From the NCBI GenBank assembly GCA_039707465.1, contig CM077643.1, positions 378,116,419 through 378,180,418 of the forward strand: DNA of 64,000 bases, read 5' to 3'. The notes beneath the pieces were generated by a model. It saw only the letters and a program-made list of their open reading frames with translations. It ran no database searches and had not been told where the DNA came from. The translations under genes and the position numbers were made by a program. The DNA comes from Rhabdophis nuchalis (taxonomy: Eukaryota; Chordata; Lepidosauria; Squamata; Natricidae). Shown piece by piece: positions 1-10,343 of the stretch. Position 1 is the stretch's first letter; the number at the start of each line of letters is the position of its first letter.

Positions 1-118
1 TCCTCTTCATTTCCATGTCCATATCCCCACACCAACCAAGAGTATACACTCCTGCCACTGAATGGATGAGCAGAGCTCTCATGATGACCCAAAGACTACT
101 CCACTGGGAGTTCAGCAT
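1..118 (-). CDS. POMC: POMC-like copy 1, exon 2 coding part (truncated by window edge)
   Basis: This is the signal-peptide exon of a second pro-opiomelanocortin gene. POMC is the secreted precursor of ACTH, MSH and beta-endorphin. The start codon is at 118-116 and the frame is open to base 1; exon 3 lies left of the window. It begins MLNSQWSSLW and has a hydrophobic core (ALLIHSVAGV), matching copy 2 at 54115-53984. The exon acceptor (TTTCTCAG) falls after base 144, leaving a 25-base 5'UTR part (119-143) identical to copy 2. Compared with copy 2 there are 16 substitutions in 118 aligned bases; 11 of 14 changed codons alter the residue. A 12-base deletion together with a Cys-to-Gly change removes the first conserved Cys: copy 2 reads LCWDNSWC, copy 1 reads LGWC. 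No stop or frameshift is visible, so it may be a functional diverged paralog or an early pseudogene; exon 3 would decide. Confidence 0.85.
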   Translation of the reverse strand, partial: MLNSQWSSLWVIMRALLIHSVAGVYTLGWCGDMDMEMKR

Positions 119-194
119 CTTCACAGAAAGAAGACTGTTTCTGCTGAGAAAAAAATATTGGCCATCAAAGAAAGCAAAGTAATATAGATTAAGG

Positions 195-775
195 AGAGCC
201 AGTCTGATGTAGCAGTTGAAGCATCACACAGTCACTTTCTCTCAACCTAGGAAAGAAGCAATGCCAAACAACTTCAGAAAAACCTTGCCAAGAAAACTGC
301 AGGGGATTATCCTGCCCCGTACATCCCTTCGTCCAATCCGCTCCCACAGAGAGGGCCTTCTCCGGGTGCCGTCGGCGGGGCAATGCCATTTGGCGACACC
401 CAGGGGAAGGGCCTTCTCTGTGGCGGGCCCGACCCTCTGGAACGACCTACCCCCCGACCTTCGCACTATCTCGGACCTCTTCCGCCAATGTCTTAAGACA
501 TATTTATTTCAGCAAGCCGGCCTAGGATAGCCCCCCGTTTCTGACTTTTTAAAAATAAATTATAATTTGGGAAGGTTTTTAACATGGGTTTTAGCACGGG
601 TTAACTAATTTAATATATTTTAACTGATATTTATTGTATTTTGTGGTTTTAATAATGCCTGTGCGCCGCCCTGGGTCCTAACAAGGAGAAGGGTGGGGTA
701 TAAATTTAATAAAATAAATAAATAAAAAATTATCCAGACAGTCTATAAGAATCAGACATAATTGAATGGAAGAAA
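195..775 (+). repeat. Sauria-type tRNA SINE, internally deleted and split by a CR1 insertion
   Basis: The start (gagagccagtctgatgtagc) and the end (agacataattgaatgg) match the SINE at 54195-54415 in the paralogous unit. The middle of the tRNA-like head is deleted relative to that copy. A CR1 3' fragment sits at 313-728 with the repeated target attatcc on each side. The SINE therefore predates the duplication and the CR1 postdates it. Confidence 0.75.
313..728 (+). mobile_element. CR1/L3-clade LINE, 5'-truncated 3' end
   Basis: This encodes the C-terminal tail of the CR1/L3 ORF2 ([16 protein letters not shown], then [16 protein letters not shown]). A short 3'UTR ending in an ATAA-type repeat follows. 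Target duplication attatcc lies at 306-312 and 729-735; the paralogous site near 54376 is empty. Confidence 0.85.
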
Positions 776-1105
776 GTAGCATGAAATGATGGGGTGCATG
801 AGCTATCAAAGGTTTAGTCCAGATTTATCGTAAGCTTACTACCTGATCCTGGTTCACTTCATTTCTTCTTATCTGCATTACTGATGGATAATTGCCACCA
901 CATAAGGATTTTTTCCCAAGGATTCTAGGAGTAAGTCTCAATTTCCAATACCAGTTTGCCTGAATCAATGTGAACCGGAAGCAACCCACCTCTGGTTCCT
1001 GGTTCCAGAGTCTTCTGAGTTTTCAGACTTTTGCTGGAGCTGCGCAGTGAACTCCTCTCTCACCAGAAAGTGTTCTCACCAGAATACAATCTAGTGAGAG
1101 AGGAA
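776..1105. other. Copy 1 intron 1 sequence, no gene seen
   Basis: This aligns in pieces with 54416-54600 and 56290-56400 of the other unit. About 1.7 kb present in copy 2 (near 54.6-56.3 kb) is missing here. I see no exon. Confidence 0.5.
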
Positions 1106-1550
1106 TTTATTTTATTTTATTTATTTTGTCAAGCATGTCTAAGATAACAGAAATAAATATAAACATGATTATGAACACAGGAAATGGCTATGAACCAATG
1201 GAGACAGTAGGACAATGATGATAGGCACCTTGGTGCACTTAAGCACACCGCCTTACAGACCTCTTAGGAATGGGGTGAGGTCAACAGTAGACAGTTTATG
1301 GTTATAGTTATGGGGATTATGAAACCACAGAGTGAGGTATAGTGCATTCCAACCACTCTGTTGCTGAAGTCATATTTTCTGCAATCAAGTTTGGAGCAGT
1401 TTACCTTACGTTTTTATCTATTGCTTGTGTATTGTTGTGGTTGAAGCTGAAATAGTCATTGACAGGTAGGACATTGTAGCAGATAATTTTAGGGTTGGGG
1501 TCCTTCCATTCTCTATTTTACGTGGTGTATTTCCACCTTTTACCTCAAGA
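1106..1550 (-). mobile_element. Non-LTR retrotransposon 3' fragment (CR1-type, second family)
   Basis: An ATTTT-rich tail is on the left. On the minus strand the sequence reads like the C-terminal end of a CR1/jockey-type ORF2, with a degenerate 'RK YDFSNRV .. W..LP' pattern. The paralogous unit lacks it, so it was probably inserted after duplication. The family name is uncertain. Confidence 0.5.
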
Positions 1551-1761
1551 AGGTTTTTAGTGAATAGGATCTATATTGGAGTTCAATATCTTCCTTAGGC
1601 AGCTCTCATTGATTTCAATGTACTCATTGTACAGAAAAATTCTGCAGAGGATTGGGTCCATGGTATTTATGAGAAGACTGGTTAGGCACCACCAAATTTC
1701 AAGTGAACCCTACTAGAGATTGAATTTTCCTCTTCTTCCCATACTATTACCATAATGTTCC

Positions 1762-2270
1762 TATTGTGTAGTGGACTTCAGTAGGCAAGAAGCACACAGC
1801 ATAGATACAACAGCATTTGTGGCTCCAAACTGGAACTAAGGAACACCAGGCAAATGTCTGTAATTTATACTCTGGCCCCACAGGGCCTTAACCAATCATA
1901 ATACTTGAAAAAGCCCACCCAAATATGAGTGTTCTAAATTTCCCTCCAAACCAGTTGGAATTAACAGTTAGGATCATCTAAAGCAGGGGTAGTCAACCTT
2001 TTTATACCTACCGCCCACTTTTGTATCTCTGTTAGTAGCAAAATTTTCTAACCGCCCACCAATTCCACAGTAATGGTGATTTATAAAGTAGGAAAGTCAA
2101 TTAAATTAAAAAAGGAAAGTGCTTCAGTATTGGACAAAACCCCTATCACCCACCATGAAAGCTGGAATGCCCACTGGTGGGCGGTAGGGACCAGGTTGAC
2201 TAACACTGATCTAAAGGTTAGTTTCACTTTAAAAGGGCTTAACGCAACTTTATATATTCAATACATAACA
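1762..2270 (-). repeat. Gypsy left LTR (3' LTR on the element's strand)
   Basis: It aligns throughout with 9906-10343, from tattgtgtag to acataaca. It is longer because it carries a different hAT MITE from the right LTR. Confidence 0.85.
1984..2208. mobile_element. hAT MITE in Gypsy left LTR
   Basis: The ends are caggggtagtcaacc and ggttgactaacactg, a degenerate inverted pair. The eight-base duplication atctaaag is exact at 1976-1983 and 2209-2216. There is no coding capacity. Confidence 0.85.
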
Positions 2271-2300
2271 CACACAGCTGTAGGATAGTTCTTATCCTCA

Positions 2301-4960
2301 GTCTGTTCAATATTCATAGTCTTTGAGATAGGCTGGGGGTTCACGGATCCTGGTGGGCCACCGCAATGTTACTGGAGAGCCCTGTTTAAATGGGGTATTA
2401 TCCATCTCCAATTGGACAAAATCTTGAGGGCCATTTTTGTCGCTTGTGAGTGGTGGTGGCTCTTCAGCCCTTGCTACCTTCATTTCGGGTAATGTAAGCA
2501 AACCTGGAGCAAAAGTGGGTCTGATAAAGCCTTGGTGTTATATCTTCACGAAAAGACAGGGTCCGGAATCAGGTTTGCTCTAACAGGTTTCTTTATTTCA
2601 GTTACAGAAGAAATAGGGAGTAAAGTAAAGCGCGGTAGACAGGGGCTCCCGCGCTTTGACAGCTCTTTATATTTGGAACTGTCAAAGGGGGAGCCAATCA
2701 GGCTGCAGCAAGGGCCAGGCGCGCCTCAGCCAATCAGGCGCGTCTGTCGGTTGGCCGCCTTGCTACAGCCTGTTGCCAAGGCTCCAAGAGGCAGCCTGGA
2801 AGACCTGCGGCCGGTCGCAAGTCGAGACCGGTCGCAGGTCGAGGACACAACACCCCTTTCCCCCCTCGGTCTGCGCATGCGCGAAAAGCTGTCCATCAGG
2901 AGAGCGGAGCATGCGCAGTCCGCCGGATTGTCCCAGAGTCTCGTCAGGAGCTGAAGGAAGAGGACGTGCCCCTGGAAGCTCCTCCTTGCCGGGGTGTAGC
3001 TCCGGGCGGCGTCATCGGAGAGGCCTACCCGATAGGCGGAGTCCTCTGGAACGGTGAGTCGGGGTGAGGGGGCGTGGCGATTGTTGTGTAGGCCTGGTCG
3101 TCCGCTCGGCTTGAGCTAGGCCGATGAAGGTTGCCGGTAGGCGGCGTCAGGAGCAGGGAGGCCTGAACGGTGAAGGCCTTTTGTAGATCTTGCAGATGGG
3201 TAGGCCAGCCCGGTTGGGCGAGGTTGTTGGGCCCGGCGTGGCAGCCGGTTGGCCGCCTTGCTACAGCCTGTTGCCAAGGCTCCAAGAGGCAGCCTGGAAG
3301 ACCTGCGGCCGGTCGCAAGTCGAGACCGGTCGCAGGTCGAGGACACAACACTTGGGATCCTCATCCAGGACTGGCCCAGACTCCTGATGCTGTAATTCGT
3401 AAATGTAACATTTGATTGTACAATCACTCCCCAGAGTAACCTCGTATGACAAGGGGCCCGTTACCTTAGTTACCCTAACTGCCACCCAATGTGCCTTACT
3501 CCCATAGTTCCTGGCCCAGACCAAGTCACGTGGCTAAGTTCCTGAGGGGAGGTGGGGTGGCTGAGCCATCTCTGCTGCTACTCTGTCTGGGTGAAGTCAG
3601 TTGAACATCATCATGAGCCAGAGGCCCCACCTCATCTCCACTGGGCTGCAACCTATTGCTGTACTGGGAGTCATGTGTTGACACAGGAAGGAGTTCACCA
3701 GGTAGTGATTCCAGTCCCCAGTTGTCATCTGCTTGAGCTCCTTCTTTGTGGTCCTGACCATTCGTTCAGCCTGACCTGTTGGTCGCAGAGTGGAATGGAG
3801 CAGATGTTACATGCTGAATCATGTTGGCATTGAGGAATGACTGAAACTCTTCTGCCATGAATTCTGCCCCATTGTCGGACATGATTACATCTGGCAGACC
3901 ATGTGTGGTGAACAGCTGGCACAACTCTCGGATGATCCTGGTTGTTGTCATTGATGAGACTGGGGCCACTTCAAATCACTTGGAATAACTATCCATTACT
4001 ATCAGGAACCCCCAATTCAATGTGCACACGAGACCATGGGGCTTGCATGGTCTCCCAGCAGTGCACTGATGCTTACTTGATTCTCAATGTCTTTGTCCAG
4101 GCCTGGACACCAAAAGTAGCTCCTGGCTAGAGCCTTCAACCAAACATTTCCTGGGTGCCTCTCATGAAGGGAATCCAGCACCTTGGTGTGAAAACTGGGT
4201 GGAGTGATGACCCTGCTGCCCCACTGCACACATCCCTTGTGGGCTAACAGTTCATTTTTTCGAGAAGCATAGTGTTGGAACTCAGGGCCTGGCCGAGCCT
4301 CTGGCCATCCCCTTAACACCCAATTGAGAACATGGCTAAGTGTTCTGTCCATAGGGGTTTCAGATGCAATGTCTTCTGCATGTAAGAGTTCTTGAGGCAG
4401 GTCCTGGATCTCCAGAATAAGACAAGCTGGGGCCATATCTGGCTCAGTCTGCAGTGGAGGCTGTTGGCTGAGGGTGTCGGCATGGCCAATTTCCTTGCCC
4501 GGCTTGTGGACTAGCTGGTACAAGTATGTAGCCATAAAAATGGACCATCATAGCATTCGCAGCAATAGGATCTGTGGTGTCTGGTTGTCTGCTGTGAAGG
4601 GACCAAGCAGAGATTTGTGGTCTGTAAAGATGGTGAAGGTTCATCCATATAAGAAGTTGTGGAACTTCTTAATGCCAGTCCACGGATCCTGGTGGATCAC
4701 AGCAATGTTACTGGAGAGTCCTGTTTATGGCAAGATGTCCTTGTCTATCTGGGCATAGTCCTTTCAGCCAATGATAACTTTCTACAATAGTATGCGATGG
4801 GGGCTTTTCTACCATCTGGCATCCTGTGGCTTAGTACTACCTCAATGCTGTATGACGGAGGATCACATGCTAGTGTTACTGGTAGGATTTCACTGAAATC
4901 AACTAAGACGAAGTCCGAGGATAGCAATGATGTTAGTGCCTTGAACACTTCGTCTTGAGT
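2301..4960 (-). pseudogene. Gypsy pol 3' half: RNase H, integrase and C-terminal tail, broken
   Basis: Read from high to low coordinates. An RNase H-like part at 4948-4745 has RKAPIAYYCRKLSLAE. A tether and integrase zinc-finger region at 4535-4017 includes HKPGKEIGHADTLSQQ and a DSLHERHPGNVWLKALARSY segment. The integrase core at 3969-3766 has THGLPDVIMSDNGAEF and then a degraded APFHSATN. A chromodomain-like tail is at 3524-3353, and its last part resumes at 2501-2307 (TRIREPPAYLKDY) on the other side of the nested LTR element. Several frame changes separate these pieces. Confidence 0.8.
2536..3350 (-). mobile_element. Nested LTR element, recombined, inside Gypsy pol
   Basis: The left LTR at 2536-2852 is about 317 bp, starts TGTTATAT and ends ACACAACA. 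The last 104 bp of it recur at about 3247-3350, so the right LTR is truncated. Target duplication cttgg is exact at 2531-2535 and 3351-3355. On the minus strand a polypurine tract (GGGGGGAAAGGGG) lies directly before the LTR at 2853-2866, and the LTR has TATAAAG and AATAAA motifs. The roughly 395 internal bases carry no recognisable gene. Confidence 0.8.
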
Positions 4961-4979
4961 GCTCGACCAGACCCAGGAT

Positions 4980-6170
4980 GCTTGTTTGAAATATTGTTTC
5001 TTTTTTTATATTAATATTTTCTGTCACATCTCCATTCACCATTATTTTAGCTCTCTGGTGTGTGTAAATTACCTTTAGCATATTTGTAAATTTTTTGCCA
5101 AAGTCCATGCATTTTAATTGTTGCAAAATAAATTGGCAATTGACCTTAATAATAATAATAATAATAATAAATTTAATTTGTAGACTGCTCCCTCTCCCCG
5201 AAGGGACTCGGAGCGGTGCACAGGGGAATTAAAAAACATACAAACATAAATACATCATAAATATATGTAAAATCAAATTAAACAATTTATTCCTGCGCTA
5301 AAAACCCAGAATACTAAAAACTAAATGCCTTAAGAACCCAATTAAAACAATAAACAGATGACTAACCTAGGCCGGCCAAGCAGAAAAAGTGCGTTTTTAA
5401 TTTTTGACGGAAGGAGCGGAGGTCCGTAGTTGTTCTAATTTCGGGGGGCAGGTCGTTCCAGAGGGTCGGGCCCGCCACAGAGAAGGCCCTTCCCCTGGGC
5501 GCCGCCCGCTGGCATAGCCTAGTGGACGGCACCCGGAGAAGTCCCTCTCTGTGGGAGCGAATCGGCCGCAGGGATGTATGGGGCAGGATGCAATCCCGCA
5601 GATAGCTAGGTCCCGTGCCAAATACTTATCAAATGCTTTCTGGGCATCCAAAAATATTAACACTGATTGTTTTTCACTATGTATTTCATAGTACTCCAAT
5701 ACATCAAAATTATTTTAATATTGTTTCTGATTTGCCTCTTAGATAAAAACCCATTTTGATCAGAATTTATAAACTCAATCAGAAATCTTTTTAATCCTTC
5801 AGCAAATATTAAAGCAAATCTCTTATAGTCTGTATTTAATAGAGACATTGACATGTAGTTCTTTATTTGTGTTACATCTGAGTCTTCTTTTGGGATCAAA
5901 CTAATGTAAGCTTCTGTCCACGTATCTGGTATCTTGGCTTCTAATAGGACCTCATCATACACCTCTAATATTGGCAAATTCAATGCATCTTGCACGTCTT
6001 TATGAGTTTTTGCTGGTAAACCATCTGGATTTGGTGTTTTATTATTATTTTTTGTCTTTTGATCGCTTCTGTTAAGTTTGCCATTGTTATTCTTTCGTTC
6101 AACGTGTTCTTCACCATTTCGGAAATTTTTGGTAAATTAGCTTCTGATTTGTCATCCGAGTGGGGCATCT
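4980..6170 (-). pseudogene. L1 LINE reverse transcriptase fragment, split by CR1
   Basis: The minus-strand pieces match L1 ORF2. At 5995-5657 there is IPDTWTEAYISLIPKEDSD, then a degraded 'KNY.. SLLNTDYK' and DQNGFLSKRQIRNNI. The next piece has FLDAQKAFD, and 5126-4980 has CMDFGKKFTNMLKVIY and QRAKIMVNGDVTENI. The gap is filled by a CR1 3' end at about 5146-5620. Stops and frame changes make it inactive. Confidence 0.8.
5146..5620 (-). mobile_element. CR1/L3 LINE 3' end with (AAT)n tail, inserted in L1
   Basis: The tail (AAT)n is at 5146-5170, then the 3'UTR box (ctccccgaagggactcgg), then the minus-strand ORF2 end with a CR1-type [10 protein letters not shown] segment. It interrupts the L1 reverse transcriptase. 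Confidence 0.8.
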
Positions 6171-6479
6171 GTGGCTAGTAGGGCTCCATGAAGGGTAGCT
6201 GATTTCTGCCTGCCTGGAGGCTCTTTGGAGCCAAATGTCAACTTGTAGGGGTGACAAGAAAAGAAGGGCTCCCACAGATTGCAAGTGGACAGCGGTCTAC
6301 TTTTGCTCGATGCGGGGAAATCTTCTTGACAGGTGGAGAAGAAGCCGGCCATTCATGGCCTAAGCAGAGCTCTGACAGCCGGAACAAGTAAGCATGAATA
6401 AGAGGAGGAGGGGAAAGGAACAGTGTCTTGGATTTGGGTAAGAATTGCATAATTTCTACCCAAAACCTAGACTAAATTC
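6171..6479. other. Unassigned sequence inside the Gypsy element
   Basis: This is neither Gypsy nor CR1 by eye. It could be the 5' leader of a LINE. No convincing ORF is present. Confidence 0.3.
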
Positions 6480-6938
6480 ACCAAAATTTAGGGGCGTAGT
6501 TATATGCGAGACCGTCTCCTGCCCCATACATCCCTCAGACCGATACGCTCCCACAGAGAGGGCCTTCTCAGGGTGCCGTCGGCCGGACAATGCCGACTGG
6601 CGACACCCAGGGGAAGAGCCTTCTCTGTGGCGGGGCCAGCCCTCTGGAATGACCTACCCCCTGAATTACGCACCATCACCGACCTCCGCCTCTTCCGCCA
6701 ATGTCTTAAGACATATTTGTTCCAACAAGCCGGCCTAGCCTAACCTCCCATGGGCACTTTTAGGTAGTTTTAAATTGGGTTTTTAAAATTTGGTTTTAGC
6801 GCAGGATAGGATTATTTAATAGTTTTTTATATTATATTTATTGTATTTTGTATGTCTTTTAAATTTCCTGTGCGCCGCCCTGGGTCCTCTGTGGAGAAGG
6901 GCGGGATATAAATTTAAATAAATAAATAAATAAAATAT
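6480..6938 (+). mobile_element. CR1/L3 LINE 3' end with (AAAT)n tail
   Basis: An ORF at 6504-6743 encodes [16 protein letters not shown] and ends in LKTYLFQQAGLA, the C-terminus of this family's ORF2. A 3'UTR with the ggtcctctgtggagaagggcg box and a short AAAT repeat follows. Confidence 0.85.
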
Positions 6939-7765
6939 TTTTATGAAGAAAGGAGAGTCCAGAGAGAAGGAGGGCGGGAAATGTTACTCTTTGTCCCCTT
7001 GAGAAGTGGTGAGTGAAAGTTTTGAGTGGAAATGGAAGTGAAGCAAGGAAATATCTATTTTTAATTGGAAGAGAAAGACTGGATTGAGTATCTTAATAAG
7101 ATATTTTTTTAAGATATAGATATTATGTATTTTTGAGGGTTTTTTCCCCCCCAAACCTCTTTTTGGCTACATCTCGTGAAAGTTCTTTTTCTCTTTTTTT
7201 TCTTTAATTTTCTTTTTCCAGACTCCTAACTTAGAGTGGAAAGGAAAAAGAAAGCAAGGCTGCCATCTGCTGGCTAAAGTTGGTAAATACAAGAAGAAAT
7301 GCCTTGAACTGGTTATTTACTTATTTTGAGAACTGCTACATCTGGTGCTAGGAAATAGATTAAATATTGTGTTTTGTTTTGGAAATTACTGTGGGAAAAG
7401 CAAGATTGGGACTGCTATAGAGAAGAATTATTTCTGGATCTTTGTAGAATATAAAAAGTGAAAAGACAAATACTTATTTTGCAGAAGACTGGGGATATAG
7501 CAGGCCCTATGAATTACAAATATTAATGGATAGAACATAAAAGACAGGTCTTTATTTTTCAGAGGTGAGAAGAAAACGTTGGATTTATCGACATCACCAT
7601 CATCATTATTATTATTATTATCATTATTATCATCATCATCCCTATTTCTTTCTTTCTTTCTTTTCTTTTTTATCCCTCTTTTTCCCCTCAAACATTGGAC
7701 CACCAAAGACTGCGGATGCAGCAGGCCCTATGGATTACAAATACTAACTGATAAAATATAAAAGA
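6939..7765. other. Unassigned AT-rich sequence with a duplicated 60-base segment
   Basis: A segment at about 7488-7548 recurs in similar form at about 7708-7768 (both contain gcaggccctat.gattacaaat), flanking an ATT/CTTT-rich stretch. It may be LINE-derived. No gene is seen. Confidence 0.3.
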
Positions 7766-8870
7766 CATTTTTAAGGGCTTGTTTGTCCCATAGGCAGTGT
7801 AGCGGTTTTGCCAGGTAGCCTTGTGCGGTAAAAAAAAAAAAAAGTGGTAAAAATCAAGCAAGCCCAGGAATGCCTGAAGCTCCTCCTTGGATTTTGGTGT
7901 GGTTGCTTGCTGAATTATCTTTAGCTTTGCTTCAGGTGGTGGATTCTGGCAATGTCAATATAGAAACCCAGAAATTCTGTGGACTTCATGCAGATCTGGC
8001 ACTTTTCCCTCTCACAGAAACTCAAGACCTACCTTTTCCAACAGTCCGGCCTGGCCTAACTCTACCTAGCCTTTAGCCTGACATCAAATTGTTTTAATTG
8101 GTTTTTAAGGGTAATAGTTGAATTTATTGTAAATTTTAGCACAGGGTTAATAATTTAATTTGATTTTAAATTTTGTATATTGTCATGTTTTTATATGCTT
8201 TTTTAATTTCCTGTGCACCGCCCCGAGTCCCTTTTTGGGAAAGGGAGCAGTATATAAGTTAAATAAATCTAATCTAATCTAATCACATTTCAGGCCTGCC
8301 TCGTGGAAACGTTGGAGTATTGTGTGGAGATTTTCCACCAGGACTGCTGCTGATTCCCCTGCAATTAGGACCTCACCAAAGTATAGGCAAACACTGGGAA
8401 TGTTCTTCGGTGTTCATTCCATAATACTTTGAAACAACCCTGGTGCTCCACTTACCCCAAACTGCAAGTGGCACACTTGGAATGCACCTCTTTATGTGAC
8501 TATTGTTTGTGCTTCTGTGGTAGCATCATCTAATGGTAGCTGCTGGTAGGTAAGGGTGAGGTTTAGATTAGCGAAGATTCATCCTCTCTGGAGTGGGGGA
8601 GGATGTGGCTTACCAATGGTACAGGGTAGGCATGCGGCTGTAATGCCTTGTTTATGGTGCACTTGTACTCTGTGCAAATGCGAAGATCCCCATTAGGCTT
8701 AACTGGAATCACGATGGGAGTCTTCCAATGGCTACAGTCCACAGGTTGGAGCACTCCCTGCTGTACCAGCTTGTCTAGTTCCACATCAGTTTTAGGCTTC
8801 AATGCAAAGGGAACTCTGTGTGGTTTTAATCAGGCTGCATTGAGATTGAGTGAAATGGGTGCCCCTTTGT
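7766..8870 (-). pseudogene. Gypsy reverse transcriptase fragments
   Basis: At 8802-8563 the minus strand gives LDKLVQQGVLQPVDCSHWKT, PIVIPVKPNGDLRICTEYKC and NKALQPHAYPVP, the N-terminal part of Ty3/Gypsy RT. The palm and the conserved YLDD region are too degraded or missing to follow. At about 8000-7780 the frame resembles the post-RT connection (a degraded VEFLG.. and AFLGL.. pattern). A CR1 fragment at 8003-8284 separates the parts. Confidence 0.7.
8003..8284 (+). mobile_element. CR1/L3 LINE 3' end with (AATCT)n tail
   Basis: It starts in the sequence for the ORF2 C-terminus (KTYLFQQSGLA-like) and continues through the 3'UTR box ccccgagtccctttttggg. It ends in taaatctaatctaatctaatc. It breaks the Gypsy RT. 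Confidence 0.75.
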
Positions 8871-9905
8871 ATTGTTCCCGCTCAGTGCTGAATACATCAA
8901 TTTATTGTTGGCATACCGCTTCTAGATCGGCTATTTGGGTTCAAAGGATGCTTATTTCCCTGATTCCCAGGACCTCAAATCAGTCCTGTCCTATGAGGCT
9001 GGTGCATGGCCCCTCGATGACCATTACATTGAGGGGGGCCTCAAACTCTCTGAATCATACTCTAATAATAGCTTCATCCCTTATGGAAACGTGGTAATTC
9101 TGGAAGTCAGTTAGCACTAAGGTCAATGATTTGAGTGGGATCCGCCATTAGCTACATTTGGTGTGTTGGCTACAGGGGCTGGTGTATGTTTTTGGTGACT
9201 GGAGAGTCTTCATTGCCCCTCTGGCAGCCTCATCTGCCATGACTTCTTTCAATGTGTCTTGGAAAGTCAGTTTTTCCATGGCGAAAAGGCGTTGCTGTAA
9301 TTCACTATTACACAAGCCACAAACAGCCTGTCTCTGAGATGGTATTTCTGATCAGGGAACTCACATTGGTGCGAAGCTTGGTGAAGGGCTGCCACAAACT
9401 CTGCTGCACATTCCCCAGAATTCTGTTCATGTTGCTCGAATGCATGGCACTGGTCCAAAATGTTCCCTTATTTTCTTGAGGTCAGTGCAGGCCACTGTCA
9501 AGTAGTGATATCAAATGTGGCTTGTCCACAGACACATAATAAACTTGCTGCCTTCATGCTATCATCCATGACCTGGTTAGCCCAGAGATAGTTGTCTACT
9601 CGGGAGATGTATGGGCTCCACTGTAGTGAGTAATCCAGCTCCACCCGGTGAGTAATATCAAATTCATTGAGCCTTCCCAGTTTAGTAATTTTGAAAAAGG
9701 CCCTATGGTGCTGGTTAATGCCCGCACTGCTGCAGTTGGAGCTGGGACACACTTAAGAGTCCTGAGGATGGATCCCTCGGGTATGTCTATGCCTCCAGTG
9801 TGTCTTACTAGCAGGCAGGGCGGGGTGTGTGTAGCAAAGCATGTGTGACATGAACCAGCAGTAATGTCGGCAGCAACCCACCCTGGATCCCACCTTTGTT
9901 GCCAC
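8871..9905 (-). pseudogene. Gypsy gag/protease region, degenerate
   Basis: Minus-strand ORFs at 9752-9498 (FFKITKLGRLNEFDITHRVE) and 9458-9267 (HEQNSGECAAEFVAALHQAS) look like a Gypsy gag capsid region. Its position between the 5' LTR and RT fits. No CCHC knuckle or DTG protease motif is readable. Confidence 0.6.
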
Positions 9906-10343
9906 TATTGTGTAGTGGGCTTCAGTAGGCAAGAAGCAGACCAGCATAGATATAACATCATTTATTGGTTCCAAACTGGAACTAAGGAACAGCAGGCAAA
10001 TGCCTGTAATTTATACTCTGGGCTGATAGGACCGTAACCAATCATAATACTTGAAAAGCCCGCCCAAATATGAATGTTCTAAATTTCCCTCCAAAATAGT
10101 TGGAGTTAACAGTTAGGATCATCTAAAGCAGGGGTCTCAAACTCAATTTACCTGGGGGCCGCTGGAGGTAGAGGCTGGGTGAGGCTGGGCCGCATAAGGG
10201 ATACACTCCCCCTGCGGGCCGCAGTAATATTATACTTTCATATCATGGTGGGGGCCACAAGATCCGAGTTTGAGACCCCTGATCTAAAGGTTAGTTTCAC
10301 TTTAGCAGGACTTAACACAACTTTATATATTTAATACATAACA
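9906..10343 (-). repeat. Gypsy right LTR (5' LTR on the element's strand)
   Basis: It aligns with 1762-2270 outside the two different inserted MITEs. The inner edge borders a candidate primer-binding site (minus strand TGGCAACAAAGGTGGG). Confidence 0.85.
10129..10281. mobile_element. hAT MITE in Gypsy right LTR, same target site as in the left LTR
   Basis: The ends are perfect inverted repeats, caggggtctcaaactc and gagtttgagacccctg. The duplication atctaaag is exact at 10121-10128 and 10282-10289. The interior is unrelated to the MITE at 1984-2208. Confidence 0.85.

Larger units (their letters stand above)
1762..10343 (-). mobile_element. Ty3/Gypsy LTR retrotransposon, degenerate, inserted in POMC copy 1 intron 1
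   Basis: Two LTRs (1762-2270 and 9906-10343) flank a minus-strand internal region with recognisable gag-like, reverse transcriptase, RNase H and integrase pieces. The five-base duplication gttcc occurs at 1757-1761 and 10344-10348. The corresponding point in the paralogous unit, near 57050, has no insertion. All ORFs carry stops and frameshifts, so it is dead. Later insertions inside it are an LTR element (2536-3350), an L1 piece (about 4980-6170), CR1 pieces (about 5146-5620, 6480-6938, 8003-8284) and one hAT MITE in each LTR. Confidence 0.85.

Noticed and set aside
1..143. Calling POMC copy 1 a venom toxin gene
   Set aside because: Fast coding divergence is suggestive, but exon 3 is outside the window and expression is unknown, so no such function is claimed.
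7565..7747. His/Tyr-rich small ORF
   Set aside because: It reads an ATT/CAT repeat; no other coding sign.
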